The notes: generated by a model from the sequence alone, not told the origin. A stretch of DNA of 64,000 nucleotides from Treponema socranskii subsp. buccale (GCF_024181585.1 NZ_CP054258.1:1302001-1366000); one strand, 5' to 3'; positions 33,151 to 41,688 are shown, counted from the stretch's first letter. Translations and numbers: made by a program.

Positions 33151-34086
33151 ATGCAAATGCGGCAATTTTTTCAAACGATGAGCGACGGCGAAGAAGTTTT
33201 CGTCACGCGATGGATTCCGGACGGTGAAGTAAAAGGAATCGTACAGCTTTCTCACGGTATGGTCGAACATGCTCGGCGATACGAGCGGCTCGGTACCGTG
33301 CTTGCGGAAAACGGTTTTGTGCTGAACGCTCACGATGTGCGCGGACACGGAAAAACCGCCGAACGCGCCGAAGAAAAACACACCGGCATGTTCGGATTTC
33401 TTGCGGACAAAAACGGATTCGAGCGCGTTACGGAAGACGTGCGCGAAGTGCTCGAAAAAGCGAAAGCCGACTTTCCGGGCAAAAAGGCGGTGCTGCTCGG
33501 ACACTCTTTCGGCTCCTTTGTCGCGCAGTCTTTTATCGAAACCTATGCCCCCCTCATCGACGGTTGTATTTTGTGCGGAACCGCGGGTCCTTCCTTTTCG
33601 CTTGTCGCGCTCGGCAATATCGTTGCGCGCGCGATCGCGTTTTTCAAAGGGAAAAAACGCGCGTCTCCGTTTTTAAAACAGATGGCTTTCGGCGCATATA
33701 CGAAAAAAATTCCCGATTCGGTAAACGGGCAGGAGTGGCTTTCGCGCGATAAAGACGCCGTCGCGCGTTATATCGCCGATCCGTACTGCGGTTTTAATCC
33801 GACGGCGAGCTTTTACTGCGATTTGACGCACGGCCTTATAAAAATCCACAAAAGGGCGAATATACGAAAGATCCCGTCCGATTTACCGATTTTAATAATC
33901 TACGGCACGGCCGATCCCGTCGGCGGCTACGGTAAAACGGTAGAAAAACTCTGTGCGATCTACCGCAAAAACGGTATACAAAACCTCACCGTCAAAAAAT
34001 ACGACGGCGCGCGGCATGAGCTTTTCAACGAAATCAATAAAGCCGAAGTCGAAAGCGACGTGCTTTTGTGGCTCGCCTCTCTCTAG
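33151..34086 (+). CDS. Alpha/beta hydrolase, monoacylglycerol-lipase-like
   Basis: 311 residues. The nucleophile elbow GHSFGS (Ser near residue 118) and the oxyanion-loop motif SHGMVEHARRY are of the monoglyceride-lipase/lysophospholipase type. The catalytic Asp is likely in GTADPVG and His in GARHELFNE. There is no signal peptide, so it acts in the cytoplasm on lysophospholipids or monoglycerides. It is transcribed divergently from the RNA methyltransferase and appears leaderless. Confidence 0.85.
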   Translation: MQMRQFFQTMSDGEEVFVTRWIPDGEVKGIVQLSHGMVEHARRYERLGTVLAENGFVLNAHDVRGHGKTAERAEEKHTGMFGFLADKNGFERVTEDVREVLEKAKADFPGKKAVLLGHSFGSFVAQSFIETYAPLIDGCILCGTAGPSFSLVALGNIVARAIAFFKGKKRASPFLKQMAFGAYTKKIPDSVNGQEWLSRDKDAVARYIADPYCGFNPTASFYCDLTHGLIKIHKRANIRKIPSDLPILIIYGTADPVGGYGKTVEKLCAIYRKNGIQNLTVKKYDGARHELFNEINKAEVESDVLLWLASL

Positions 34087-34219
34087 CGGTGCAAGCCGCG
34101 CGGGGAACTTCGCGCTCGTTACAAGTACTGCGGGTACGAGTTCGTAATCGAATTTGAACGATGCTTTTGAAAACCTCCGAAATCGCAATATTTCCGCGAT
34201 ATATATACGGAGGTATTTC
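34087..34219. repeat. Diverged single copy of the GC-rich repeat in the spacer before the Rpn gene
   Basis: GCGCGGGGAACTTCGCGCTCG followed by TTACAAGT at about 34096-34125 matches the tandem unit at 27902-28087. The rest of the spacer holds a GGAGG site for the next gene. Confidence 0.7.
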
Positions 34220-35074
34220 ATGCCAAAACACAATCGTCGGTATAAGGATTCGGTCTTTGTCGACTTTTTCGGCGAAGATAAAAACGCGAAAGCAAACTTT
34301 CTTTCGCTCTACAACGCATTGCATGGAACAGAACTTGACGCATCGGCGGAACTCGAGCCGCTCCGTCTCGAACAGGTGATGTATATGGCTTTCCGGAACG
34401 ACGTCGCCTGTCTCGTCGACGGAAAGATCATCGTATTGGTAGAACATCAATCGACTGTCAACGCCAATATGCCGTTGCGCTTTTTACAGTATGCCGCACG
34501 CCTCTACGAACGCATTCAAAATCCCCGCGACCGCTATCTCCGCAGGTTGAAAAAGATTCCGACGCCGGAGTTCTACGTGTTCTACAACGGCGAAGAAGAT
34601 TACCCTGAATCCGCAACGCTCCGTCTGTCCGACGCCTTTATGACGATGCCCGAAAAGCCGAGCCTTGAAGTCGTTGTCAGCGTGACGAATATCAATTATA
34701 ATAAAGATAATGAGATCTTACACACGTGCAAACCGCTGAAAGAATACACGTTGTTCGTAGATGCCGTGAGGAGACACACGAAGCTCGACAGTGAAAACGG
34801 CTTTCGGAACGCGATTAAAGAGTGCATACAAAACGACATCTTACGGGAATATTTACAAAGAAAAAGTCGGGAGGTGATGAATATGCTCATAGCTGAATAC
34901 GATTACGATGTGGACATAGCCGTGCAGCGGGAAGAAGAAAGAGAAATTGCTCTGAAAGAAGGTTCATATCAAAAAGCGCTTGAAACGGCGAAGAATTTAC
35001 TCGTCTTGGGATTGTCGGTCGCAAACATTGCCCAAGCGACCGGTCTCACCGAAGCGGAAGTTGAAGCTCTTTAA
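34220..35074 (+). CDS. Rpn-family PD-(D/E)XK nuclease-like protein
   Basis: 284 residues of the Rpn (recombination-promoting nuclease, transposase_31-like) family. The catalytic core is visible in RNDVACLVDGKIIVLVEHQST, with Asp and the E-x-Q signature, followed by the conserved LRFLQYAARLYER helix; so it appears active. GGAGG precedes the ATG at 34220 by 6 bases. Inside the gene a second strong Shine-Dalgarno (GGGAGG at 34869-34874) precedes in-frame ATGs at 34877 and 34883. E. coli Rpn toxins use such an internal start to make an antitoxin. The C-terminal segment is duplicated downstream. Confidence 0.82.
   Translation: MPKHNRRYKDSVFVDFFGEDKNAKANFLSLYNALHGTELDASAELEPLRLEQVMYMAFRNDVACLVDGKIIVLVEHQSTVNANMPLRFLQYAARLYERIQNPRDRYLRRLKKIPTPEFYVFYNGEEDYPESATLRLSDAFMTMPEKPSLEVVVSVTNINYNKDNEILHTCKPLKEYTLFVDAVRRHTKLDSENGFRNAIKECIQNDILREYLQRKSREVMNMLIAEYDYDVDIAVQREEEREIALKEGSYQKALETAKNLLVLGLSVANIAQATGLTEAEVEAL
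34883..35074 (+). CDS. Possible internally initiated Rpn C-terminal protein (antitoxin candidate)
   Basis: In-frame with the Rpn gene. GGGAGG at 34869-34874 sits 8 bases before ATG 34883 (and 2 bases from ATG 34877), far better than most starts in this window. The product would be 63-65 residues beginning MLIAEYDYDVDIAV and ending in a helix-turn-helix-like tail. By analogy with RpnS proteins it may bind and restrain the full-length nuclease. Internal initiation is inferred, not shown. Confidence 0.5.
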   Translation: MLIAEYDYDVDIAVQREEEREIALKEGSYQKALETAKNLLVLGLSVANIAQATGLTEAEVEAL

Positions 35075-35177
35075 AGTAACCGCTGTTAATCATTCCCTGC
35101 TTAATAAGAACGCGATTAAAGAATGCATACGAAACGACATCCTGCGGGAATACTTACAAAGAAAAAGTCGGGAGGTG

Positions 35178-35423
35178 ATGAATATGCTCATAGCCGAATA
35201 CGATTACGATGTGGACATAGCCGTGCAGCGGGAAGAAGAAAGAGAAATTGCTCTGAAAGAAGGCATCGCACAAGGCGAAGCGAAGGGTTTTTCAGAAGGC
35301 ATTTCCGAAGGTTCATATCAAAAAGCGCTTGAAACGGCAAAGCTCATGCGAACGCACAACTATCCGATTGCCGAAATCTGCACGATGACCGGCCTCACCG
35401 AAAGGGAAATCAAACAGCTGTAA
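35178..35423 (+). CDS. Duplicated stand-alone Rpn C-terminal segment
   Basis: A second copy of the Rpn 3' region begins at 35109, 301 bp after the first, with only a few mismatches over ~155 bp. It keeps the same Shine-Dalgarno and ATG (35178 or 35184), giving an 80-residue protein with no nuclease domain. It differs by a 48-bp in-frame insertion (IAQGEAKGFSEGISEG) and a different last 30 residues (LMRTHNYPIAEICTMTGL). Either a leftover of tandem duplication or a free antitoxin/spare tail. The frame is intact. Confidence 0.55.
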   Translation: MNMLIAEYDYDVDIAVQREEEREIALKEGIAQGEAKGFSEGISEGSYQKALETAKLMRTHNYPIAEICTMTGLTEREIKQL

Positions 35424-35622
35424 GCCGAGCTGCTCGCACGCCAACAATTCGTCACATCTTCGACTGCCTCACGTTTTGCCTTTTTTCATTTACATGCTTT
35501 TTTTCGTGTATACATTTCCGGTGCAACCGTTCTGAAAACATCGCATTTTCAAAGTTAGCTCTAAAAACTGCAGTTTTAGAGGTTCCAATAATTAATAAAA
35601 CGAAAATATCACATGTCCTCGA

Positions 35623-35879
35623 CAGGGATTACGCATGAAAAATGTATACACAGAAAAGAGACATAATATAAAATAAAAAAGGCGGAACGCGAGGCAGCGG
35701 CAATGCCGCCGAGCCGCTCAGACCGATGGCAAGCGAACTTTTTGGTAAAAAAGTTCGCGCAGTCCGATTCCAATCACGGTCTGCCGCGGCGAACGGCAGG
35801 GCTGCTGCCGGGAGTGCAGCCGATTTTTTACGGTAATGGTTATTTTTTGAGGAATATAGATTCTCATGCGTAAGCCCTG
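35623..35879. mobile_element. MITE copy 1 with 9-bp target-site duplication
   Basis: Terminal inverted repeats CAGGGATTACGCATGA and (reverse) CAGGGCTTACGCATGA bound a 257-bp element with no coding potential. TGTCCTCGA occurs directly on both sides (35614-35622 and 35880-35888), a clear target duplication. The interior has a GCGAACTTTTT/AAAAAGTTCGC hairpin. An inverted relative lies at 44048-44306. It must be moved by a transposase from elsewhere. Confidence 0.88.
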
Positions 35880-35898
35880 TGTCCTCGATTAATAAAAG

Positions 35899-35927
35899 TT
35901 GTGAAAAGCGATGAAATATGTTATAAT
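35899..35927 (+). promoter_or_regulatory. Promoter of the BspA-like lipoprotein
   Basis: TTGTGA (35899-35904), 17-bp spacer, TATAAT (35922-35927). It lies 11 bp behind the right target duplication of the MITE. The leader of ~65 nt ends in GGGAGG before ATG 36000. Confidence 0.75.
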
Positions 35928-36036
35928 AATCATAGAATAGCGGAACTGTTCGACATCGGAAGACGTGCATCCTGCAAAAGTCTTTATGGGAGGTTTATGA
36001 TGAACAAAGTAAAATCGAACCCTGTACATCTGTATA

Positions 36037-36044
36037 GGGGGGGG
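36037..36044. repeat. G8 homopolymer at the lipoprotein 5' end
   Basis: Eight consecutive G between the start codon (36000, with Shine-Dalgarno) and the signal peptide. With eight G the frame from the ATG stops at 36062-36064; with nine (or six) it enters the lipoprotein frame. A typical slipped-strand switch. Confidence 0.85.
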
Positions 36045-36091
36045 TATTCGGTAAAGCCCTTGTAAAAAGCGTCTCGATCGCAGCGGGCGTT

Positions 36092-38020
36092 TTGCTTTTT
36101 GCCGCAGCGCTCGTTTTTACAGGCTGCTCGAACGGCAGCGATTCGGGAGGCGGAACACCGCCCGTACCGCCGCCGGTAACAAAGTACAAAGTAGAGCTTG
36201 ACTACAATATAGGCGGCAATGTAAGGGTAACGCCTGCACTGAGCGATGACGGCATGGCAGCCGAAAACACCGAGCTTACCTTTACGGCAGAGCCGCTTCA
36301 AGGCTACGAGCTTGAAAAGTGGGAGCTTGACGGCACGGCGGTAAACGGCACAGCGCTTACCTATACGCTCAAAGTTACGGCAAACGCGAAGATTAAAGTA
36401 TCCTTTAAAACGAACGGCGGAACGCCTCCGGTCAATCATACGGTCATGCTTACACCGCCGGTACACGGCAGGGTAGAATTCGTTCCGCAGCTTCCGAATC
36501 CGCACAATAACGATGTACCCGAAGGCACCGAACTTATCTTTAGGGCAGAACCGGATGCAGGCTATGCGGTAGATAAGTGGACGGTTTCGTCGGGCTCGTT
36601 TTTAGCAGGCGGCACCGACGGAAGCACGAGCGCGACGCTTAAAATCACCGAAGCCGTTACCGTAACCGTAACCTTTAAGCAGGTACTGTGTAAAATCGAT
36701 TTCGGCGTGGATGGCGGACACGGCACACTCAAAGCCGAAGTTGACGGCAGCGAAATCAGTTCGGGCGATAAAGTGGAACACGGCAAAACCGTCGTCTTTA
36801 CGGCAACGCCGGCATATTCGAGTTATGCGGTCGAACAATGGACGAACAACGGAACGGTCATCTCGGGAGGAGCAAATACAACCTACAACCATACCGTAAT
36901 GGCAGCGGCAAACATCAAAGTAAAGTTTAAATATGCCGGTCCTGCGCTCACGGTGGATACAACGGCATTTACCAAAACGGCAGGAGATGATTTTGAATAC
37001 CGGTTTGTAACGGCAGGTTCCGGCAGCTACACGGCGGAAGCTGAAACGCCGGACATCCTCACACTTTACACAGACAAACTGAACAGTCAGGGTAAAATCG
37101 AGATATGGTGCGAACAAGTCGGCTCAACGCGCATAAAGATAACCGACAAAGTAAGCGGACAAACAGCTTTTTCGGGGCTCATCACCGTCAAAGTAAACGA
37201 AGACTACTTTGAAGAAGGCGGCGTGCGCTACCACATAACGGACAAAGATGAGCGAGAGGTGAGCGTAACCGCAGGTACAAGTCATGGACCTGACGTGCCG
37301 TATACGGGAACATCACTTACCATACTCAAAGAAGTTACCCACGGCGGCGTAACCTACACGGTAACAGATGTAGAGTGGGTCTCTACCTGGGGAACGACGC
37401 TGCAAAGCGTAACGGTCGCATCCGATAACGAGTTCCTTTCTTCCCAAAACGGCGTTATTTTTAACAAAAATAAAACCGAACTCCTCTGGTACCCATGCGG
37501 CAAACCTGACACTTCTTACGCCGTTCCTGCAAGTGTAATAAGCTTAGAAAGGAGCTCGTTTGATGAAGTTGCCGCATTGTCTTCCGTTACACTGCCAAAC
37601 GGTTTAAAGCGTATTGGAGACTATGTGTTTTGCGGTTGTCCCAACCTTACAACGCTTAACTTGCCGTCTTCGCTGGAATTTATCGGCCATTATTCGCTGT
37701 GCAGAATAAAAGTGAGTTCGATAGTTGTGCCGGAAAACATAAAAGTTCTTAATAACAGCTTTCTTGTCTCCTGCCCCGAATTGACGTCGGTCGAGCTCCC
37801 TTCAACGCTTACCCAAATAAGGTGGTATTCACTTTCGAGAAATCCTAAACTGAAGACGGTAACGTGCAAAGCGGCAACTCCGCCGGTCATTACAGCTGGC
37901 CAAGAAGTGTTTAAGAACACGCCCATCGGTTTCGCAACGCTCCGCGTCCCCGCCGGCTCCAAAGCACTCTACCAAGCCGCAGAAGGCTGGAAAGACTTCG
38001 GCACGATTGTGGAGTATTAG
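36092..38020 (+). CDS. BspA-like surface lipoprotein, phase-variable (OFF in this sequence)
   Basis: The open frame encodes a lipobox (ALVFTGC), a Pro/Gly linker, three InlB B-type repeats (about residues 30-280, each with GYELEKW/GYAVDKW-like motifs), an Ig-like segment and C-terminal BspA-type leucine-rich repeats (SSVTLPNGLKRIGDYVF, TSVELPSTLTQI). The natural start is ATG 36000 (GGGAGG upstream), whose product would read through a G tract into KALVKSVSIAAGVLLF, supplying the basic n-region of the signal peptide. With G8 this is out of frame. Internal initiation at TTG 36092 would lack that region. The family mediates adhesion and antigenic variation in oral treponemes and Bacteroidetes. 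Confidence 0.82.
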   Translation: MLFAAALVFTGCSNGSDSGGGTPPVPPPVTKYKVELDYNIGGNVRVTPALSDDGMAAENTELTFTAEPLQGYELEKWELDGTAVNGTALTYTLKVTANAKIKVSFKTNGGTPPVNHTVMLTPPVHGRVEFVPQLPNPHNNDVPEGTELIFRAEPDAGYAVDKWTVSSGSFLAGGTDGSTSATLKITEAVTVTVTFKQVLCKIDFGVDGGHGTLKAEVDGSEISSGDKVEHGKTVVFTATPAYSSYAVEQWTNNGTVISGGANTTYNHTVMAAANIKVKFKYAGPALTVDTTAFTKTAGDDFEYRFVTAGSGSYTAEAETPDILTLYTDKLNSQGKIEIWCEQVGSTRIKITDKVSGQTAFSGLITVKVNEDYFEEGGVRYHITDKDEREVSVTAGTSHGPDVPYTGTSLTILKEVTHGGVTYTVTDVEWVSTWGTTLQSVTVASDNEFLSSQNGVIFNKNKTELLWYPCGKPDTSYAVPASVISLERSSFDEVAALSSVTLPNGLKRIGDYVFCGCPNLTTLNLPSSLEFIGHYSLCRIKVSSIVVPENIKVLNNSFLVSCPELTSVELPSTLTQIRWYSLSRNPKLKTVTCKAATPPVITAGQEVFKNTPIGFATLRVPAGSKALYQAAEGWKDFGTIVEY

Positions 38021-38309
38021 AAATTAGTAATGCGCTAATGGATAATTGGTAATTGGTAATTTCAATGGTTAATGTGTAATGAGTAATTTAATTACAAATT
38101 ACTCATTACCAATTGAAAACGGATTGACCGCTCTCAAGTCGGAAAAAGCTCCGGCTTGGGGCGGTTTGCCGTCTGTAAGGTTCACCTTTTGCCGGAGAGG
38201 TCGAGCGGCAGTGAGCGCAGCGTACGCCGTCCGAAGCGGAAAAACCGAACAGGTAAAATCCGGCGTACATATTGACGCAGGGATGCGCATTCCTTATTAT
38301 TAATTTATT
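38021..38309. other. Spacer with strong AT-rich inverted repeat
   Basis: AATGAGTAATTT and AAATTACTCATT at about 38076-38105 form a long AT stem that may end the lipoprotein transcript from both sides. Next comes a GC-rich stretch with a CTCCGGC/GCCGGAG pairing and no gene. Confidence 0.55.
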
Positions 38310-39416
38310 GTGCTTATTCGCTATGGAACGGACGAACGGGGCAAACCCGTCAAAAAGGCTCTCATCTACACAAAACTTGAACACGGCATTGCAAAAGATA
38401 AAATCGACGTCGACGCGCTCAGGATAATCGAGCGGCTGCGCGGCGCGGGTTTCAGCGCGTACATCGTCGGAGGGGCGGTGCGCGATCTGATCGTCGGAAA
38501 CGTTCCGAAAGATTTCGATATCGTCACCGATGCGACGCCGAATCGCATCAAAAGAATTTTCAGAAATGCGCGCATTATCGGGCGCCGTTTTCGGCTCGTA
38601 CACGTCGTATTCGGATCGAAGATTTTTGAAGTGAGCACTTTTCGTTCGACTGTCGACGGTTCCGTCGGAAACGAATTCGGTTCTATGGACGAAGACGTAA
38701 AGCGGCGCGATTTTACGCTCAACGCGCTGTACTACGATCCCGTAAAAGAACAGGTCATCGATTACGTCGGCGGCATGCGCGACATCAAAAAACACGTCCT
38801 TCGCCCGGTCATCGCGCTTGACCGCATCTTCGTCGAAGATCCGGTGCGTATGCTGCGCGCGGTAAAGTATTCGGCGATGACGGGAGCACGCATGCCTTTT
38901 TCGCTGCGATACAAAATCCGAAAAAGCGCACATCTTCTCGAAACGGTGTCTGCTTCCCGCTTGACCGAAGAACTTTTAAAAATCATCAACAGCGGCCGCG
39001 CTTACGATATCGTGCGTGAAGCGCTCGAAACCGACTTGTATATGTACTTGCAGCCCGCGGCGACTGCTCTCATATACGAAAGCAAAGATTTTGAAAGCTC
39101 GTATATGAAACATTTGCAAGCGCTCGACGAATTGAGCGCATCGGACGGCGATGTGCGGCTCGGAAGGAAGCTCGTCTTTATCGTGCAGGATTTTATCGAA
39201 ACGCTCACCGATTGGAAAAAAGAAGTCGCCCTTCGCACGCCTTCCGGAGAGCTGTACATACGGACGTGGAGCGAATGTAGAAAGTACGTGCTTCCGATGA
39301 ATCCTCAGCGAACGGAGCTCGAATTCGCCGTCCGCGCGGTGCTGCAGACGCTCGGCGTTTCGGTCCGCTCTTCAAAAAAGCGGCGAAAGCCGATCGGACA
39401 CGCAGACGATCAATAA
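38310..39416 (+). CDS. pcnB: Poly(A) polymerase / tRNA nucleotidyltransferase family protein
   Basis: 368 residues of the class II nucleotidyltransferase family. Near the N-terminus, YIVGGAVRDLIVGNVPKDFDIVTDA holds the GG and DxD metal-binding motifs, followed by RRDFTLNALYYD and ARG-type RILRA-like FVEDPVRMLRAVKYSA. The C-terminus is basic (SSKKRRKP), as in poly(A) polymerase I, and there is no HD domain. Since a separate HD-containing CCA enzyme exists at 45525, this one is more probably the RNA 3'-polyadenylating enzyme. GTG start; weak Shine-Dalgarno. Confidence 0.82.
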   Translation: MLIRYGTDERGKPVKKALIYTKLEHGIAKDKIDVDALRIIERLRGAGFSAYIVGGAVRDLIVGNVPKDFDIVTDATPNRIKRIFRNARIIGRRFRLVHVVFGSKIFEVSTFRSTVDGSVGNEFGSMDEDVKRRDFTLNALYYDPVKEQVIDYVGGMRDIKKHVLRPVIALDRIFVEDPVRMLRAVKYSAMTGARMPFSLRYKIRKSAHLLETVSASRLTEELLKIINSGRAYDIVREALETDLYMYLQPAATALIYESKDFESSYMKHLQALDELSASDGDVRLGRKLVFIVQDFIETLTDWKKEVALRTPSGELYIRTWSECRKYVLPMNPQRTELEFAVRAVLQTLGVSVRSSKKRRKPIGHADDQ

Positions 39417-39635
39417 GATCCCGTTTTTTGATTAATTAATAAAACTGAAAATGAAAATACCGCTTACGCCCGCGTGGAGCGGCGCCGAAGGCGGCCGCCG
39501 GAGCGAGAAGAGCGAGCGAAGCGGCCGAGCGTGAGCGAGCCGCGGAAGGCGGGATGGCAAAAAAGTGCCGTCCGAAAATGTCAAAGGTAAAATCGAAAAA
39601 TTATTAATTTTTTATAAAACAAATTTCCGACAGCC
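39417..39635. other. Intergenic low-complexity GC-rich tract
   Basis: Positions 39480-39560 are built from GAGCG/GCGAGC-type repeats with self-complementary parts (GCGGCC, CCGCGG), flanked by AT-rich ends. No gene seen; convergent genes meet here, so a bidirectional terminator is possible. Confidence 0.4.
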
Positions 39636-40544
39636 TTACCCGGGGGCGCGTTCGGTTACTTTGTCGATGATGATATTCGCTTCTTCGATAAAGGTGCCGG
39701 TCGTGCTTTCGACGGCGTCGATGATGGATTTTTGCAGGCCGTCGACGCGCTTTGTAAGCGGAGTGCCCGATGCGGACTGCGCGTCCGAAGGGATGTCGAT
39801 CGTAATCGTGAGTTTGTAGCCGCGGCTGTCGGCCGCAATAGAAATTTTTTTGACGACAATCGCGCCGTCGCAGCCTGAGATGCACGAAACGGTGAGCTTT
39901 ACGATTGCGGCTTCGGAAACGTGCAGGCGGTTTTGCTTTGAAAATTCGGGTTGTACGATCGATTTTTCGACGACTTTATTTTCTTTTCGGATAAGCGATA
40001 AGGGATTGAGGCGGTGAAAGCGGAAGCGGATGCCGCCTGAAAATATTTTCGGGTCGAGCTTCCTCACTTCCGCCGCTGCCACGGGGATAACGTGTTTGCC
40101 TTCGATTTGGCGCGACTTTACGGCGAGCGCGATTTCGTCTTCGGTCGAAATGTCTTCGATGCGGATTATCTTCGACGGCGGGGGCAGCTGCAATCGGGAG
40201 GCGATACGCATAACCATTTTTTCGGACGTGCCGAGTATGAGGATGCGCCTGATGTGGTAGCGTTTGATTTTTCGCGCGATTTCGTCGCGGTGTTCTTTGT
40301 CGTCGAAGAGTGCGACGCGGACGGCGCCCAAAAACGACTGTTCGCTTTTTGCCGAATGCCCCGCAAGAATTTTATCGGCTTGAATGAGCAGTCCGTCGTC
40401 GATGATGGCGCGAAGCCCGAAACGCGCGGCGACGAGCTTTGCCTTATAGCTTTTGCCGGTGCCGCTCCCGCCGACGAGCGCGTATACGGTATCGGGTTTG
40501 AACGGCTGAATCAATTCGCTTACGACATTACGAAATATCCGCAC
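39636..40544 (-). CDS. P-loop ATPase fused to an Asp23-like domain
   Basis: 302 residues. The N-terminus has a Walker A motif VGGSGTGKS near residue 26 and covers a nucleotide-binding fold to about residue 170 (ILILGTSEKMV). The C-terminal ~90 residues (AAIVKLTVSCISGCDGAIVVKKI, KLTITIDIPS, LQKSIIDAVESTTGTFIEEANIIIDKV) match the pattern of Asp23/Gls24 envelope-stress proteins. The fusion is unusual and the role unknown. It lies 22 bp downstream of the pseudouridine synthase gene and is probably co-transcribed. Confidence 0.65.
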   Translation of the reverse strand: MRIFRNVVSELIQPFKPDTVYALVGGSGTGKSYKAKLVAARFGLRAIIDDGLLIQADKILAGHSAKSEQSFLGAVRVALFDDKEHRDEIARKIKRYHIRRILILGTSEKMVMRIASRLQLPPPSKIIRIEDISTEDEIALAVKSRQIEGKHVIPVAAAEVRKLDPKIFSGGIRFRFHRLNPLSLIRKENKVVEKSIVQPEFSKQNRLHVSEAAIVKLTVSCISGCDGAIVVKKISIAADSRGYKLTITIDIPSDAQSASGTPLTKRVDGLQKSIIDAVESTTGTFIEEANIIIDKVTERAPG

Positions 40545-40566
40545 TGCTTTGCCTTACATCCTTATC

Positions 40567-41688
40567 TTACAGTATAAGCCACTTCCGCCAATTCGGCAAT
40601 ATTTTATCGTTGAACGATTCGAAAGCGGCAGGCAGCGTTGATGTGATGACGGGCGGAAGACCGACGGGATTTTCGCCGATGCGCACTTCGTACGCGTGAA
40701 GAAAAAAAGTTCGGGCTTCGTCGATGCGGCTTCCTCCGTACGCCGTATCGCCTAAAAGCGGAAAACCGTGAAACGCGGACTGGGCGCGGATTTGATGCAT
40801 ACGCCCCGTTTCGATTTCGTATTCGGCGAGCGTTACGCTTCGTCCCTTGTACGATGCGCGGCAAAGGGGCTTCGCTTTTGTGATCGCGCGTTTTGCGCAG
40901 TGTATTGCGGCGAGCGAGCCCGATGCCGCGCCGCTTGCTGCGCACACGGTTTTGTCCGCTCGACCGCTTGCGCGGTTTTGCAGGTTGCCCGTGCCGCTTG
41001 CGAGGTTTTGTATGTCGCCCGCACCGGCCGTACTGCCGGACACGACGCGCACGGTATAAAAGAGCGCTTTCGACTCATCGTTTTTTTTAATAAAATCTTC
41101 CCACACGCATTCGCTTTCCATGTCGCCTTCGACGAGCGCGATGTATTTTTTTCGTATGCGATGCGCTTTCAGCTCTTTCGAAAACCACGCAGCTCCTTCA
41201 AGACTCCACGAAAAAAAGAGGATGCCCGTCGTATTTTTATCGAGGCGATGGAGGGGGCCCGCGACAAAAGAGAGCGAGCGTTTTTCTTTCGGCACGGATG
41301 CCGCGTAATAAGCGGCAATTTTTTCGGCAATCGAATTTTTTCCTTGAACCGCTGCACCGTACGGTTTGTCGATGACAAGAAAATGTTCGTTTGCAAAGAC
41401 GACGGTGTAGGGCAGGGGGGCTGCTTTGTACACCCGCCGATTTTCGTTCGAGGCGTTTCCGTTGCCGGAGGATTTTTCGTTTTGCAGTAAAAACGATGCG
41501 ATCGATACGACGTCTCCGCTTTCGATGCGCGCATCGGGTTTTACGCGTCGGGCGTTTACGAGGATGAGCCCTTTGCGGAGAGCGCCGTACACGGAAGAAA
41601 GGTTTGCACCGTGCAAAAAGCGGCGGAGCACTCTGTCGACCCGTCTTCCGCCGTCGTCGCTTCCCGCAGCAAAATCCGTAAAATCCAT
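40567..41688 (-). CDS. RluA-family pseudouridine synthase
   Basis: Isomerises uridine to pseudouridine in rRNA or tRNA. An S4-like N-terminal RNA-binding part (RRVDRVLRRFL, LRKGLILVNARRVKPDARI) precedes the catalytic core with HRLDKNTTGILFF (catalytic Asp) and RMHQIRAQSAFHGFPLLGD. Between them is an unusual ~45-residue Ala/Ser/Gly-rich insertion with a repeated QNLASG/QNRASG motif. Start at 41688 because a TATACT box lies exactly 6 bases before this ATG. Divergent from trpS. Which of RluA, RluC or RluD it corresponds to is not clear. Confidence 0.87.
   Translation of the reverse strand: MDFTDFAAGSDDGGRRVDRVLRRFLHGANLSSVYGALRKGLILVNARRVKPDARIESGDVVSIASFLLQNEKSSGNGNASNENRRVYKAAPLPYTVVFANEHFLVIDKPYGAAVQGKNSIAEKIAAYYAASVPKEKRSLSFVAGPLHRLDKNTTGILFFSWSLEGAAWFSKELKAHRIRKKYIALVEGDMESECVWEDFIKKNDESKALFYTVRVVSGSTAGAGDIQNLASGTGNLQNRASGRADKTVCAASGAASGSLAAIHCAKRAITKAKPLCRASYKGRSVTLAEYEIETGRMHQIRAQSAFHGFPLLGDTAYGGSRIDEARTFFLHAYEVRIGENPVGLPPVITSTLPAAFESFNDKILPNWRKWLIL

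Larger units (their letters stand above)
35424..35996. other. Spacer holding MITE copy 1 and a lipoprotein promoter
   Basis: Without genes. It contains the 257-bp MITE (separate entry) flanked by a 9-bp target duplication, then a promoter at 35899-35927. The first ~190 bp show no structure I can name. Confidence 0.7.

Noticed and set aside
38120-38309. Riboswitch upstream of pcnB
   Set aside because: There is GC-rich pairing, but no known aptamer consensus could be matched.
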